Positions 55,479 to 63,611 of a DNA stretch of 64,000 nt are shown here, piece after piece. The DNA is from Cyclobacteriaceae bacterium (lineage in GTDB: Bacteria > Bacteroidota > Bacteroidia > Cytophagales > Cyclobacteriaceae). A program made the position numbers and the translations under genes. The stretch spans positions 434,001 to 498,000 of the forward strand of contig JANQKF010000013.1 in assembly GCA_028281285.1 (NCBI GenBank). The letters run 5' to 3'. How positions within the stretch are numbered: position 1 is the stretch's first letter; every line of letters starts with the position of its first letter. The notes beneath the pieces are model-generated. The model was not told the origin of the DNA and ran no database searches. It saw only the letters and a program-made list of their open reading frames with translations.

Positions 55479-57580
55479 TAGCCCAGTTCGATTGTAATTG
55501 TTGTTCCTTTGTCAATTCTCATACCGGGTCTGACCGACTGCTTCCGCACTCGGCCAGTGCCGGTAATCGAAACTTTTAACCCTTTATTCTCAAGTAAATA
55601 AAGTGCATCCCTAAGCGTCATTCCTTGTACATTTGGCACAAGGTTAGACTCACTGTGATTGCGTTTCCAGGTGATCGCGTTATTGTCGACTTTCGTTCTC
55701 ACCCATTCCACATCCTCTTCCTCCAAATGGTTGGATATGCCCAACTCATTACACAGTTCCTTTAATTCGTCATAGTACCCGGCTCGAATCATGGGGAAGG
55801 TTCCCTCCTCGGCCAGCAACTGTGACTCAAATTCATCATGGATATCCAGATCTTGTGAGTAGATCATATCCGCTATTTCTTTAAAAACAGGGGCGGCCAC
55901 ACTTGAAGCATAAGCCTTATAACCCTTAGGATCGTCTATAACTACAATAGCAGAGTACACTGGCTCATCAGCTGGAAAGTAACCCGCGAATGAGGTATAG
56001 TAGCGACCTCGGGTATATCGGCCATTGATCAGTTTTTGAGCTGTGCCGGTTTTGCCTGCAATCTTATAATGGCTGTTTTTGATATTAGTGGCCGTACCAT
56101 GTTCCACTACTCCTTCCAACATCATTTTGAGTTTTTCGATGGTGCGCTTTGAGGCAATTCTTTTGTTCAATGTCTTTGCCTGAAACTTTTCAACTTCCTG
56201 ATTAGCCCTGTTAATGCTTTTTACAATGATTGGTTGTATCATCTTGCCTTCATTGGCAACCGCATTGTAAAGAGCTAATGTCTGAAGAGGAGTTACACTG
56301 GTTTCATAGCCTACAGACATCCATGGCAAGCTCACACCACTCCAGCTTTTGTCATCCGTCTCCTTGATGTAGGGCTGACCCTCACCCATCATTTGAAAGC
56401 CCAATGGCTTGCCAAAACCAGTCTTTTTGATAAGGTCAATGTAATTCTGAGGATTATCACCAAAAAGGCTGTCTACCAACATGGACACCCCGACATTGGA
56501 CGACTTTTCAAAAACCTGTTGAATCGTGAGTTTACCGTAGCCACCTTTCCATGCACTTTCATCGGTCATCTCACGATTGTAGAATTCTTTGACACCTTCG
56601 CCTGTATCAATTGAATCGGTTAGACTGATTTCTCCTTGTTCAAGAAGAGCGATCATTGAAGCGAGCTTAAAAGTAGAACCGGGATCGTTGGTTCCCTGAA
56701 CAGCATAGTTGAACGTCTCCGCGTATCCTCCACCCTCTTGACGAGTAAGGTTAGAAATTGCCTTGATCTCTCCTGTCTTCACCTCCATTAGCACCACTGA
56801 CCCATAAGCAGCCTTATGTTTTTCTAACGCCCTTAGAAGCGCGTTTTGTGCGACATCCTGAAGATTAATATCGATGGTGGTATGTACATCATATCCGTCC
56901 AGAGGCTTGACGTCTGATGCCACATTCAGAGGCTTCCAATTACCGCCTGCGACACGTTGAAAAAGACCTCTACCCTCTCTTCCTGCCAGGTAATCATTAA
57001 AGCTTCTTTCAATGCCCACACCAACCTGATCTTCATTGATGTACCCAATGGTTCGCTGAGCAAGTGATCGGAATGGTCGATGTCTTCGGTCTTCTTTTTG
57101 AAAAATGACACCACCCAACATTTGACCTCTTCGGAAAATTGGCCATTCACTCAACCGATCTTTCTCTTGATAATTAATCAGGCGTTTGTTGAGGATCATA
57201 TAACGCCTGCCGGAATGCCTAGCGTCCGAGATCCTCTTCTTATACTCATCAGAAGAGCGATCTCGAAAAAACGTAGACAATAGGTGTGAAAGGGAGTCTA
57301 TTCCAGACTTAAAAATTTCTTCATTGGCTAGTGAAGGGTCGAATGCGACTTTATAAAATGGCAGTGAAGTAGCGAGCAAGTCATTCCCTGAAGCGTAGAT
57401 GCTCCCTCTGGTGGCCTTGATTGTTTTGTAATCGAGGCCCATGACTTCAGCCTTCTGGCGCCATTGGTCACCTTCGACAAATTGCACATCGGCTATCCGA
57501 TATACTACTGCCAAAACGAAAACCACCACCGCCAAAAAGGCCAATCTTACACGTAGTAATATCGACTTTTTAATATTCAC
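55478..57580 (-). CDS. ftsI: Division penicillin-binding protein with PASTA domain
   Basis: This 700-residue class B PBP is the septal transpeptidase. It has an N-terminal helix (about 8-28), a pedestal domain opening RGSIYASGNDLLATS, and the catalytic motifs Ser302-x-x-Lys305 (GSTFKLAS), Ser360-x-Asn362 and Lys510-Thr-Gly. The last 60 residues (about 641-700) are one PASTA domain (LVPNVQGMTLRDALYLLENKGLKV), found in many Bacteroidota division PBPs. It works with FtsW. It overlaps ftsL by 11 bases. Confidence 0.96.
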   Translation of the reverse strand: MNIKKSILLRVRLAFLAVVVFVLAVVYRIADVQFVEGDQWRQKAEVMGLDYKTIKATRGSIYASGNDLLATSLPFYKVAFDPSLANEEIFKSGIDSLSHLLSTFFRDRSSDEYKKRISDARHSGRRYMILNKRLINYQEKDRLSEWPIFRRGQMLGGVIFQKEDRRHRPFRSLAQRTIGYINEDQVGVGIERSFNDYLAGREGRGLFQRVAGGNWKPLNVASDVKPLDGYDVHTTIDINLQDVAQNALLRALEKHKAAYGSVVLMEVKTGEIKAISNLTRQEGGGYAETFNYAVQGTNDPGSTFKLASMIALLEQGEISLTDSIDTGEGVKEFYNREMTDESAWKGGYGKLTIQQVFEKSSNVGVSMLVDSLFGDNPQNYIDLIKKTGFGKPLGFQMMGEGQPYIKETDDKSWSGVSLPWMSVGYETSVTPLQTLALYNAVANEGKMIQPIIVKSINRANQEVEKFQAKTLNKRIASKRTIEKLKMMLEGVVEHGTATNIKNSHYKIAGKTGTAQKLINGRYTRGRYYTSFAGYFPADEPVYSAIVVIDDPKGYKAYASSVAAPVFKEIADMIYSQDLDIHDEFESQLLAEEGTFPMIRAGYYDELKELCNELGISNHLEEEDVEWVRTKVDNNAITWKRNHSESNLVPNVQGMTLRDALYLLENKGLKVSITGTGRVRKQSVRPGMRIDKGTTITIELG

Positions 57581-57947
57581 TCTCTTCAGCCGCTATTTTA
57601 TATGGTGGTTCCTTACTTTCTTCTAGTCCGATTGCCTTGACCTTCTTTGCCACTTCCGATTGTTTACTGCTAAACATGTAATCCGCTTCCAGCGTAGTCA
57701 CGTCAGCCCTCAAATCCTCCACTTCGGTCTCCAGCTTGTCAATTTTTCGATTGGCTTTTTCTGCATAGTGACTATTCCATACATAGATCACCCCAAGAGC
57801 GACTACGAAAATCACTTTAGGCAGATACTTTACAGGAAAGCTCTCCTCTAACGTTGAATCCTTTTTGATCCAATTCGAAACCCAGCCAAAGAACCCCTTG
57901 CCTTTGGGCTTGCTATCATCCTTTATCCTGAAAGTATTTTCAGCCAT
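57570..57947 (-). CDS. ftsL: FtsL-like division protein
   Basis: Starting at ATG 57947 (MAENTFRIKDD), this 125-residue bitopic protein has a basic cytoplasmic part (about 40 residues), a membrane helix YLPKVIFVVALGVIYVW, and a periplasmic heptad-type coiled coil (EKANRKIDKLETEVEDLRAD). This fits FtsL and its place between rsmH and ftsI. FtsL sequences are too variable to confirm by motif. The start lies one base after the rsmH stop; the upstream in-frame start at 57977 would sit inside rsmH. Confidence 0.88.
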   Translation of the reverse strand: MAENTFRIKDDSKPKGKGFFGWVSNWIKKDSTLEESFPVKYLPKVIFVVALGVIYVWNSHYAEKANRKIDKLETEVEDLRADVTTLEADYMFSSKQSEVAKKVKAIGLEESKEPPYKIAAEESEY

Positions 57948-57948
57948 T

Positions 57949-58869
57949 CTACTTGTTAATCGGTATTCGTTCGGCAATCCGCAGTTTGGCGCTTCTTGCC
58001 CTATTGTTCTTTTTTAGTTCTTCCTCAGAAGCTGTGATCAGCTTTCTGTTCACAGCCTGGAATGGTTTCAGAGGGTTTCCAAAGAAATCCTTCTCCAGCT
58101 CACCAAACACTTTCCCTTTGTTAATGAAATTCTTCACCATTCGATCTTCAAGTGAATGGTACGATTCCACTACCAGTCTTCCTCCCGGTTTGATCATCTC
58201 AGCCGACTGCTCCAAAAAATCTTCCAGTGCACCCATCTCATCATTCACTTCAATTCTGATGGCCTGGAACACCTGTGCATAGTATTTAAACTCTCTATGC
58301 CTTGGTGCAAACCGTTCAAGCAGTTGAATCAAGTCATTGGTGGTTTCGAACGGCTTTACAAACCTTTCGGAAACTATCGCTGATGCCAAAGACCTCGCAT
58401 TCTTGATCTCTCCATAGATTCCCAAAAGTTTGTGCAATTGCCCTTCTTCGTATTCATTGATCACCTTTCTGGCCGTCAATTCCGACTTTTGGTCCATCCG
58501 CATGTCAAGCTTGGCATCTGATCTGGTCGAAAACCCACGCTCGGGTTTATCGATTTGATGAGATGAAATTCCCAGATCGGCTAGAATGCCGTCTACCTGC
58601 TTAATTCCATGGAGCTTCAAATACCGCTTGAGGTATCTGAAATTTGCTTCTATAAATGTGAAAGAACGTTTTTCAATTTTTTGTGCATTCAGTTTGGCAT
58701 CCTTGTCCTGGTCGAAACCAAACAGCTTCCCTTCTTCCCCTAAATGCTTGAGTATTTCCCTGGAATGTCCGCCACCACCGAAAGTGACATCCACGTAAAT
58801 CCCATTTTCTTTAATCGCGAGCCCTTCAATGCATTCCTGAAGCATGACCGGCAAATGGTAATCTGACAT
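57949..58869 (-). CDS. rsmH: 16S rRNA (cytosine1402-N4)-methyltransferase
   Basis: This 306-residue SAM-dependent enzyme methylates C1402 of 16S rRNA. Opening HLPVMLQECIEGL and the SAM site DVTFGGGGHSREIL are family signatures. DGILADLGISSHQID, GFSTRSDAKLDMRMD and the C-terminal ESYHSLEDRMVKNF and KNNRARSAKLRIAER complete the pattern. It begins 6 bases after mraZ, the usual dcw order. Confidence 0.97.
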   Translation of the reverse strand: MSDYHLPVMLQECIEGLAIKENGIYVDVTFGGGGHSREILKHLGEEGKLFGFDQDKDAKLNAQKIEKRSFTFIEANFRYLKRYLKLHGIKQVDGILADLGISSHQIDKPERGFSTRSDAKLDMRMDQKSELTARKVINEYEEGQLHKLLGIYGEIKNARSLASAIVSERFVKPFETTNDLIQLLERFAPRHREFKYYAQVFQAIRIEVNDEMGALEDFLEQSAEMIKPGGRLVVESYHSLEDRMVKNFINKGKVFGELEKDFFGNPLKPFQAVNRKLITASEEELKKNNRARSAKLRIAERIPINK

Positions 58870-58875
58870 AGTCGA

Positions 58876-59322
58876 TTAGTCGTTTGCCAAAAGCTTCTCT
58901 GCCATCTTCGAGTATTCCGAAGCATCCTGAATGAGGTTCTCCTCATATGCATCAGGATTCCAGATTTCAAGTCGATTTCCCAATCCTACCAATACCACTT
59001 CTTTCTCCAGCCCTGCGAATTCCATCATGCGCTTTGGTATGTTGATTCTTCCTGCACTATCCAGCTCTACATCAACGTTTCCCCGGAAAAAACTCCTTTG
59101 AAATCTTCTATACTCTTCGTTGAACTCACTCAACGATTTCACGCGTCCATAAATCTTTTTGTATTCCAACATGGGATATAGGACAAGGCACGACTCAAAG
59201 CCGCGTCTCAGAACAAGCTCATTACCAACGCTATCAGGTAGCGCGGACTTAACCTTGGACGGTAAAGCCAGCCTGCCCTTCGCATCGAGCTTGCAGTCAT
59301 ATTCACTGTTGAAAAAAGACAT
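58876..59322 (-). CDS. mraZ: Transcriptional regulator MraZ
   Basis: From ATG 59322 (MSFFNSEYDCKLDAKGRLALP) this is a 148-residue protein with two SpoVT-AbrB-type half domains, each with the family D-x-K/S-GR motif: LDAKGRLALPSKV (about 11-23) and LDSAGRINIPKRM. MraZ forms ring-shaped oligomers and binds tandem repeats at its own promoter, controlling the dcw cluster. A matching box array lies 36 bases upstream. The upstream in-frame start at 59364 would fall inside that array, so it is rejected. Confidence 0.96.
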   Translation of the reverse strand: MSFFNSEYDCKLDAKGRLALPSKVKSALPDSVGNELVLRRGFESCLVLYPMLEYKKIYGRVKSLSEFNEEYRRFQRSFFRGNVDVELDSAGRINIPKRMMEFAGLEKEVVLVGLGNRLEIWNPDAYEENLIQDASEYSKMAEKLLAND

Positions 59323-59357
59323 ATCACACCTGAACCCTACAAAACTAGGAAAACTTC

Positions 59358-59391
59358 TCCACAATTACCCACTTCACTACACTTTTTCCCA
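59358..59391 (-). promoter_or_regulatory. MraZ box array, 10-nt period
   Basis: On the minus strand four units repeat exactly every 10 bases: TGGGAAAAAG, TGTAGTGAAG, TGGGTAATTG, TGGAGAAG. Their first bases are at 59391, 59381, 59371 and 59361. Two units match the known MraZ TGGG core exactly and two are degenerate. The array starts just after the predicted transcription start, so MraZ bound here would block initiation or early elongation. Confidence 0.75.
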
Positions 59392-59399
59392 CTTTTCTA

Positions 59400-59430
59400 T
59401 AAATCTAGTTCTTAGGGAGATGAAAAACAA
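59400..59430 (-). promoter_or_regulatory. Promoter of the dcw cluster
   Basis: Minus strand TTG (59428-59430) and TAGATTTA (59400-59407) are 20 nt apart, a near match to TTG / TAnnTTTG. The MraZ boxes follow within 9 bases. The 375-base gap between mraZ and the tail-fibre-like gene holds this promoter, the MraZ boxes and a probable promoter for the divergent gene; the stretch 59450-59620 shows nothing else I can name. Confidence 0.6.
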
Positions 59431-59631
59431 GGCTGTTCTGAAAATAAATTTGAACCATGAATCTGCTCATACAGTCTAAAATGAGCTTTTTTCCTGTTTT
59501 AGGACGACCAGACGGACTGATTCATTATGTTCCTGAAAATTTTCGTGAATTATGCGCCAATTGACTAGTTGAAGTCATAAAATCCTTCGAATCCAGGCGA
59601 AATAGGCACCTGTGGTATAAAGTGGGAGAAT

Positions 59632-59639
59632 TATTTTTG
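59632..59639 (+). promoter_or_regulatory. TAnnTTTG -7 box of the tail-fibre-like gene
   Basis: TATTTTTG lies 59-66 bases before the ATG at 59698. A clear TTG partner is not seen at 19-21 nt. The expected leader is about 50 bases. Confidence 0.4.
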
Positions 59640-59697
59640 GATTCGCTGCTTTCCTTTGGAGTCAGTTGTGCACTAAGCCAGAAAACGCTGTTTTCTG

Positions 59698-61209
59698 ATG
59701 AAAAAATTACTCTACTCTCTCTTTACTCTGTTTTCCTTATCTCTTGCTTATGGACAAGATGAAACCGTCAACGGGAACCTTACCGTTGGCAATGGAACGG
59801 AGACAACGACACGCTTTGCCAATATCAGGACAAGATATCAGGACGCCTCTCAACTAAGGCTGGGATATGGCACTACTATTTATCCTACCTTTCAACGTAT
59901 TGGAAACTCAGAGGACATAGGAATCGACTGGTCCTCAGGGCGTAAATTCTTCTTTGGGGCCAATGGCAGATTGGGCATTGGTGCCACTAGTCCCTCAACG
60001 CTTCTCCACTTAAAAGGAACTACGAACTTCAATTTCCTACGAATTGAAAACTCGGCCACAGCGCTAAGTCAGGGTGACAATATTGGCGCTATTCAATTCT
60101 ATAACAACGATGGCACTGATAATACTCCGGCTGTTGCAGCAAGTATCAATGCAACTGCAGGTCCATCGGGTGGTGAAGGAAGGTTGGAGTTTAAAACGCA
60201 ATTGGCATCAGAAGGCGGAAACCCATCAACATCAATGATTATTGATCAGATTGGAAGGGTTGGCATTGGAACGACATCTCCAAATGCGCAACTTGAAGTA
60301 AACAGTGATGGTTCAATAAATCAGGGGGCAGAAATAAGACTACAACACGCCAACAATAATGTAACAGATATCGTGTCCACAGTGAATTTTGCCAATAATA
60401 TAGGGTCCGTGGCGATGATTCAGGCCGGGACCAACGGAGCAAACAACAACGGCTATATCTCTATGTTCACCGATGATGCAGGGGTGTCGAGTGAGAGATT
60501 AAGGATCAATCACGATGGAAATGTTGGTATTGGTACTACTTCACCTAACGACAAACTTGAAATAAATGCTGAGGGTAACTCGAATGCAATTGGAGCTTAC
60601 GACTCCAAGGACGGAGTCACTAGAATATACGCATGGAACAAAAGTACCGCAACCAACTCTTCTGCACAACTCATGCTTTCTGCAGGATCTACAACATTTG
60701 GAGATCGAGGTGCGACTCTTCAATATAATACAAACGGTAATATCTTAAATATCAATAATACCGGGGACCCATCTTCGGTTATAGCTTTTTTTAACAGAAC
60801 CGCCACAACCACAGGGGAAAGAATGCGGATTCATTCCAATGGCAATATCGGCATTGGCACCACCAACCCAAGCAACAAGCTTGAAGTCAACGGCACCATA
60901 CGCTCTAAGAAAGTAAAAGTTGAAGCTACAGGTTGGCCCGATTACGTATTTTCCAAAAACTATACACTAAACACACTCGAGGAAGTCGAAGACTTTATCC
61001 AGAAAAACAGACACCTGCCAGAGGTACCTTCCGCCAAAGAGGTGGACAGTAATGGGCTTGATCTGGGTGCCATGGATGCCACCTTGCTAAAGAAAGTAGA
61101 GGAGCTTACGCTTTATTTGATCGAGATGGACAAAAAGGTGAAGAAGCAAGATGAACGTATCCAGCAATTGGAGAAGGAAAACTTGCAGTTGAAAAGGAAA
61201 ATGAAATAG
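59698..61209 (+). CDS. Secreted tail-fibre-like repeat protein
   Basis: This 503-residue protein has a signal peptide ending near LAYGQ (about 20). It contains repeated blocks of the type GRLGIGATSPSTLLHL, GRVGIGTTSPNAQLEV, GNVGIGTTSPNDKLEI and GNIGIGTTNPSNKLEV. Such repeats form trimeric beta-helical fibres in phage tails and in many Bacteroidota secreted proteins. The C-terminus (about 415-503) has RHLPEVPSAKEV and a coiled coil with alternating charges, as in relatives that carry a tail-fibre or S74-like end. No other phage genes are near, so a cell-surface fibre is more likely than a prophage remnant. Confidence 0.85.
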   Translation: MKKLLYSLFTLFSLSLAYGQDETVNGNLTVGNGTETTTRFANIRTRYQDASQLRLGYGTTIYPTFQRIGNSEDIGIDWSSGRKFFFGANGRLGIGATSPSTLLHLKGTTNFNFLRIENSATALSQGDNIGAIQFYNNDGTDNTPAVAASINATAGPSGGEGRLEFKTQLASEGGNPSTSMIIDQIGRVGIGTTSPNAQLEVNSDGSINQGAEIRLQHANNNVTDIVSTVNFANNIGSVAMIQAGTNGANNNGYISMFTDDAGVSSERLRINHDGNVGIGTTSPNDKLEINAEGNSNAIGAYDSKDGVTRIYAWNKSTATNSSAQLMLSAGSTTFGDRGATLQYNTNGNILNINNTGDPSSVIAFFNRTATTTGERMRIHSNGNIGIGTTNPSNKLEVNGTIRSKKVKVEATGWPDYVFSKNYTLNTLEEVEDFIQKNRHLPEVPSAKEVDSNGLDLGAMDATLLKKVEELTLYLIEMDKKVKKQDERIQQLEKENLQLKRKMK

Positions 61210-61215
61210 TCAAAT

Positions 61216-61305
61216 GTCACTTCGAGGCTTGCAAAGCAAGCGAGAAGTCTCCCATTCACGGCTCGTTTAGGAGACTTCTCAGTCGTTCCTCTCCTTCGAA
61301 GTGAC
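61216..61305. repeat. Intergenic nested-palindrome repeat, copy 3
   Basis: This is the best-formed copy. Outer 10-bp inverted ends are GTCACTTCGA (61216-61225) and TCGAAGTGAC (61296-61305). Inside are a 6-bp hairpin GCTTGC-AAA-GCAAGC (61227-61241) and a perfect 11-bp hairpin, GAGAAGTCTCC (61242-61252) with GGAGACTTCTC (61270-61280). The result is a three-way folded structure in RNA or single-stranded DNA. It lies between convergent genes and may also end transcription. Confidence 0.8.
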
Positions 61306-61338
61306 GTGATTTTGTGTTGAAAGCTTCTTTCTATTTGA

Positions 61339-62448
61339 TTAGCCCTCGTGCCCTAGAATTTCCTCATTATGCTCACCAAGAATTGGCGGTGGACTTAGTT
61401 CGAGGCGATTTACGCTAATTGGCATTGCCATAAAATTTCTGACACCCCTCAATGAATCAGCCGCATGAAACCATGATTCCTGAGGATTTTCAAAAACCTC
61501 ATTAATGGAACGGATTCGACCCACCGGCACTTTAAGACCATTGAGAGTCGAAACCAATTCTTCCGAATTCCGCTCAGAAATTTTAGCATTCAATATCAGG
61601 TTCAACTCTGCTCTCTTCTCCACTCTATCAGCATTTGTTTCGAAACCGGTGGAATCAATTTTCAATACTTCACAGAGGTTTTTGAACTGCTTATCATTGC
61701 CAACAGCAATTATCATGTCTACTTCGTCACGGGTTGAAAACACGTCTCCATAGGGAGCGATATTTGGGTGTTCGTTTCCCTTTCTTTTAGGGGAAATTCC
61801 TCCTACCAACCAGTTTGCAGATTGATTCATTAATGAACTCACCGCAGCATCAATTAGCGAAACAGGAACATAGTCTCCATTTCCAGTACTCAATCTCCTG
61901 ATTAACGCAACCAGTAATCCTTGCTTGAGATGATGGGCAGCCAATACATCCATTAGTGCTACAGGCATTTTCAGGGCGCTTCCTCCCTTCTCGCCATTCA
62001 AGCTCATAAAACCGGATTCAGCCTGAATTACAGCATCATACCCGACACGGTTGTCATGATTACCGTATCCTGTAATATGACCATAAATTAAGTCAGGTTT
62101 GATTTGAACCAATGACTTGAAGTCCACACCCAGTTTTTTGTCATCACCCGGTTTATAGCTGGTGATCACTATATCAGCATCTATGACCAGGGATCTAAAT
62201 TTCTCGAGATGATTTTTGTTTGTTAAATCGAGTTCTACTGATTTTTTACCCCAATTCACACATGAAAAATAGGAACTCACCTTCTTAGTGGTTTTCTCTC
62301 CCCTGGCCAACCATGAGCGGGTAACATCGCCACCAATTCTGGGGTTTTCGATTTTTATTACCTCGGCTCCCAATTCGGCAAAAAACTGACCCACTGAGGG
62401 GCCGGCAAGAACACTTGCCAATTCCAAAACTCTTATCTGATCAAACAT
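61339..62448 (-). CDS. CaiB/BaiF (class III) CoA-transferase family protein
   Basis: This 369-residue enzyme opens IRVLELASVLAGPSVGQFFAELGAEVIKIENP, the class III CoA-transferase signature. YFSCVNWGKKSVELDL and VITSYKPGDDKKLGVDF follow. The catalytic aspartate is Asp167 in VALMDVLAAHHLKQGLL. Members move CoA between carboxylic acids or racemise 2-methylacyl-CoAs; the substrate cannot be told. It is a single gene with no beta-oxidation neighbours in view, and its stop faces the repeat element. Confidence 0.92.
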   Translation of the reverse strand: MFDQIRVLELASVLAGPSVGQFFAELGAEVIKIENPRIGGDVTRSWLARGEKTTKKVSSYFSCVNWGKKSVELDLTNKNHLEKFRSLVIDADIVITSYKPGDDKKLGVDFKSLVQIKPDLIYGHITGYGNHDNRVGYDAVIQAESGFMSLNGEKGGSALKMPVALMDVLAAHHLKQGLLVALIRRLSTGNGDYVPVSLIDAAVSSLMNQSANWLVGGISPKRKGNEHPNIAPYGDVFSTRDEVDMIIAVGNDKQFKNLCEVLKIDSTGFETNADRVEKRAELNLILNAKISERNSEELVSTLNGLKVPVGRIRSINEVFENPQESWFHAADSLRGVRNFMAMPISVNRLELSPPPILGEHNEEILGHEG

Positions 62449-62582
62449 TTAGTACATTTATCGATTAAACCTATTTGCTTGTCAAGAATCGCATGAATAT
62501 GGGATTCTTGTGAAAACTCATGGTCAAAATCATTTTTAATGAATGTTGGCTAGGGTTATGTCGTCTTTAAGGTGTTAAAGTT

Positions 62583-63023
62583 ATGGGTATTATGAAAACT
62601 AAATTCTTTATGAAAAACTTGATTAAAGCAACAATGGTCATTGCACTGGTCGCCTTTATGGCTTCCTGTGCCGGGGGTCCGTCCACACCAGGAGGTGGGT
62701 CGCCATCCCCAATAGATTACTCCACCTATCCTACATTGGGTGATGCCCTTAGAAGTGTTGGTGGATTGCAAGTCACTGGTTCATCACCAAATTTTCAGGT
62801 GATGGTTAGAGGGGGGGCTGTAAACAGTATGAATTTGAATACGTTGCCTCTGTTCGTTGTTGACAATGTTCCAATTGGAACAAACTATGCAGATGCTGCA
62901 TCAGTTGTTAACCCATCGGAAATTGCCTCAATTCGAGTGCTCAATGGAACAAGAGCAGTAACCCGATGGGGTAATGAGGGAAATGCCGGTGTAATTGAAA
63001 TTAAAACCAATAGAGTAAAGTAA
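62583..63023 (+). CDS. Plug-domain-only lipoprotein, copy 1
   Basis: This 146-residue lipoprotein has lipobox FMASC (Cys29), a short Gly/Pro/Ser linker (AGGPSTPGGGSPSP) and one domain resembling the plug of TonB-dependent receptors: YPTLGDALRSVGGLQVTG, VMVRGG, PLFVVDNVPIGTNYADA, IASIRVLNGTRAVTRWGNEGNAGVIEIKT. The beta-barrel is absent, and the protein ends right after the plug. In SusC-type receptors this domain closes the pore. Here it is tethered alone by lipid. A close copy follows. It has its own strong terminator. Confidence 0.85.
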   Translation: MGIMKTKFFMKNLIKATMVIALVAFMASCAGGPSTPGGGSPSPIDYSTYPTLGDALRSVGGLQVTGSSPNFQVMVRGGAVNSMNLNTLPLFVVDNVPIGTNYADAASVVNPSEIASIRVLNGTRAVTRWGNEGNAGVIEIKTNRVK

Positions 63024-63054
63024 TTTACTTCTAAACTATAACTACTAACTATGG

Positions 63055-63088
63055 CTGGCATTCTTAATCTAGAGAATGCCAGTTTTTT
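63055..63088 (+). terminator. Intrinsic terminator after plug lipoprotein 1
   Basis: A perfect 10-bp stem pairs CTGGCATTCT (63055-63064) with AGAATGCCAG (63073-63082). It is followed by six Ts (63083-63088). It separates the two plug genes into independent transcription units. Confidence 0.9.
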
Positions 63089-63179
63089 CGATTCATGTCG
63101 TTAAGTCCTGATTTAGATTGCTTTACAGAACGGTTATTACTAATTTTAATTATCTACCGCTGACAAACTATCTAAGCTT

Positions 63180-63602
63180 ATGAAAAAGCTAATCACAGGA
63201 ATATTGATTTTTTCCCTTGTGGTTATTGGGGGATCATGCAAAAACCAAGATCCCGGATACATCCAACAGCCCAATGATTTCACAAGATACACCACCTTGG
63301 TAGAAGCACTCAGAAGCATCGGAGGTTTGAGAATCACCGGTGGCAATACCCTTGTTGGAATAGAAAATATCACGATTCACACCCGAGGCGAAAGTACATT
63401 CGTTTTAAATACACAACCGTTGTTTGTAGTGAACAATGTACCTGTTGGAACAAATTATTCTGACGCCAATTCAATTGTGGATATGAAACAAGTGACTTCT
63501 ATTCGTGTGCTTACCGGAACACATGCCGTTACCCGTTGGGGTGAAGAAGGCAATCACGGTGTCATCTTGATTAAAATGAGGGAAGCAAAAGACGTAAAGT
63601 AG
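63180..63602 (+). CDS. Plug-domain-only lipoprotein, copy 2
   Basis: This 140-residue lipoprotein has lipobox IGGSC (Cys20) and is a paralogue of the preceding gene. Matching parts are YTTLVEALRSIGGLRITGG, ITIHTRGE, QPLFVVNNVPVGTNYSDANSIV and TSIRVLTGTHAVTRWGEEGNHGVILIKM. The linker after the lipid Cys is shorter and lacks the Gly/Pro run. As in copy 1, no barrel follows. A plus-strand terminator after copy 1 implies a separate promoter, which I cannot place. Confidence 0.85.
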   Translation: MKKLITGILIFSLVVIGGSCKNQDPGYIQQPNDFTRYTTLVEALRSIGGLRITGGNTLVGIENITIHTRGESTFVLNTQPLFVVNNVPVGTNYSDANSIVDMKQVTSIRVLTGTHAVTRWGEEGNHGVILIKMREAKDVK

Positions 63603-63611
63603 AGCTACTAG

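Noticed and set aside
44147-59322. Loss of murF and ddl from the dcw cluster as a deletion
   Set aside because: All remaining genes abut or overlap cleanly, and placement of murF outside the cluster is common in Bacteroidota, so this is not evidence of deletion.
59698-61209. Prophage tail gene
   Set aside because: The fibre-like repeats also occur in ordinary secreted Bacteroidota proteins; there is a signal peptide and no neighbouring phage gene.
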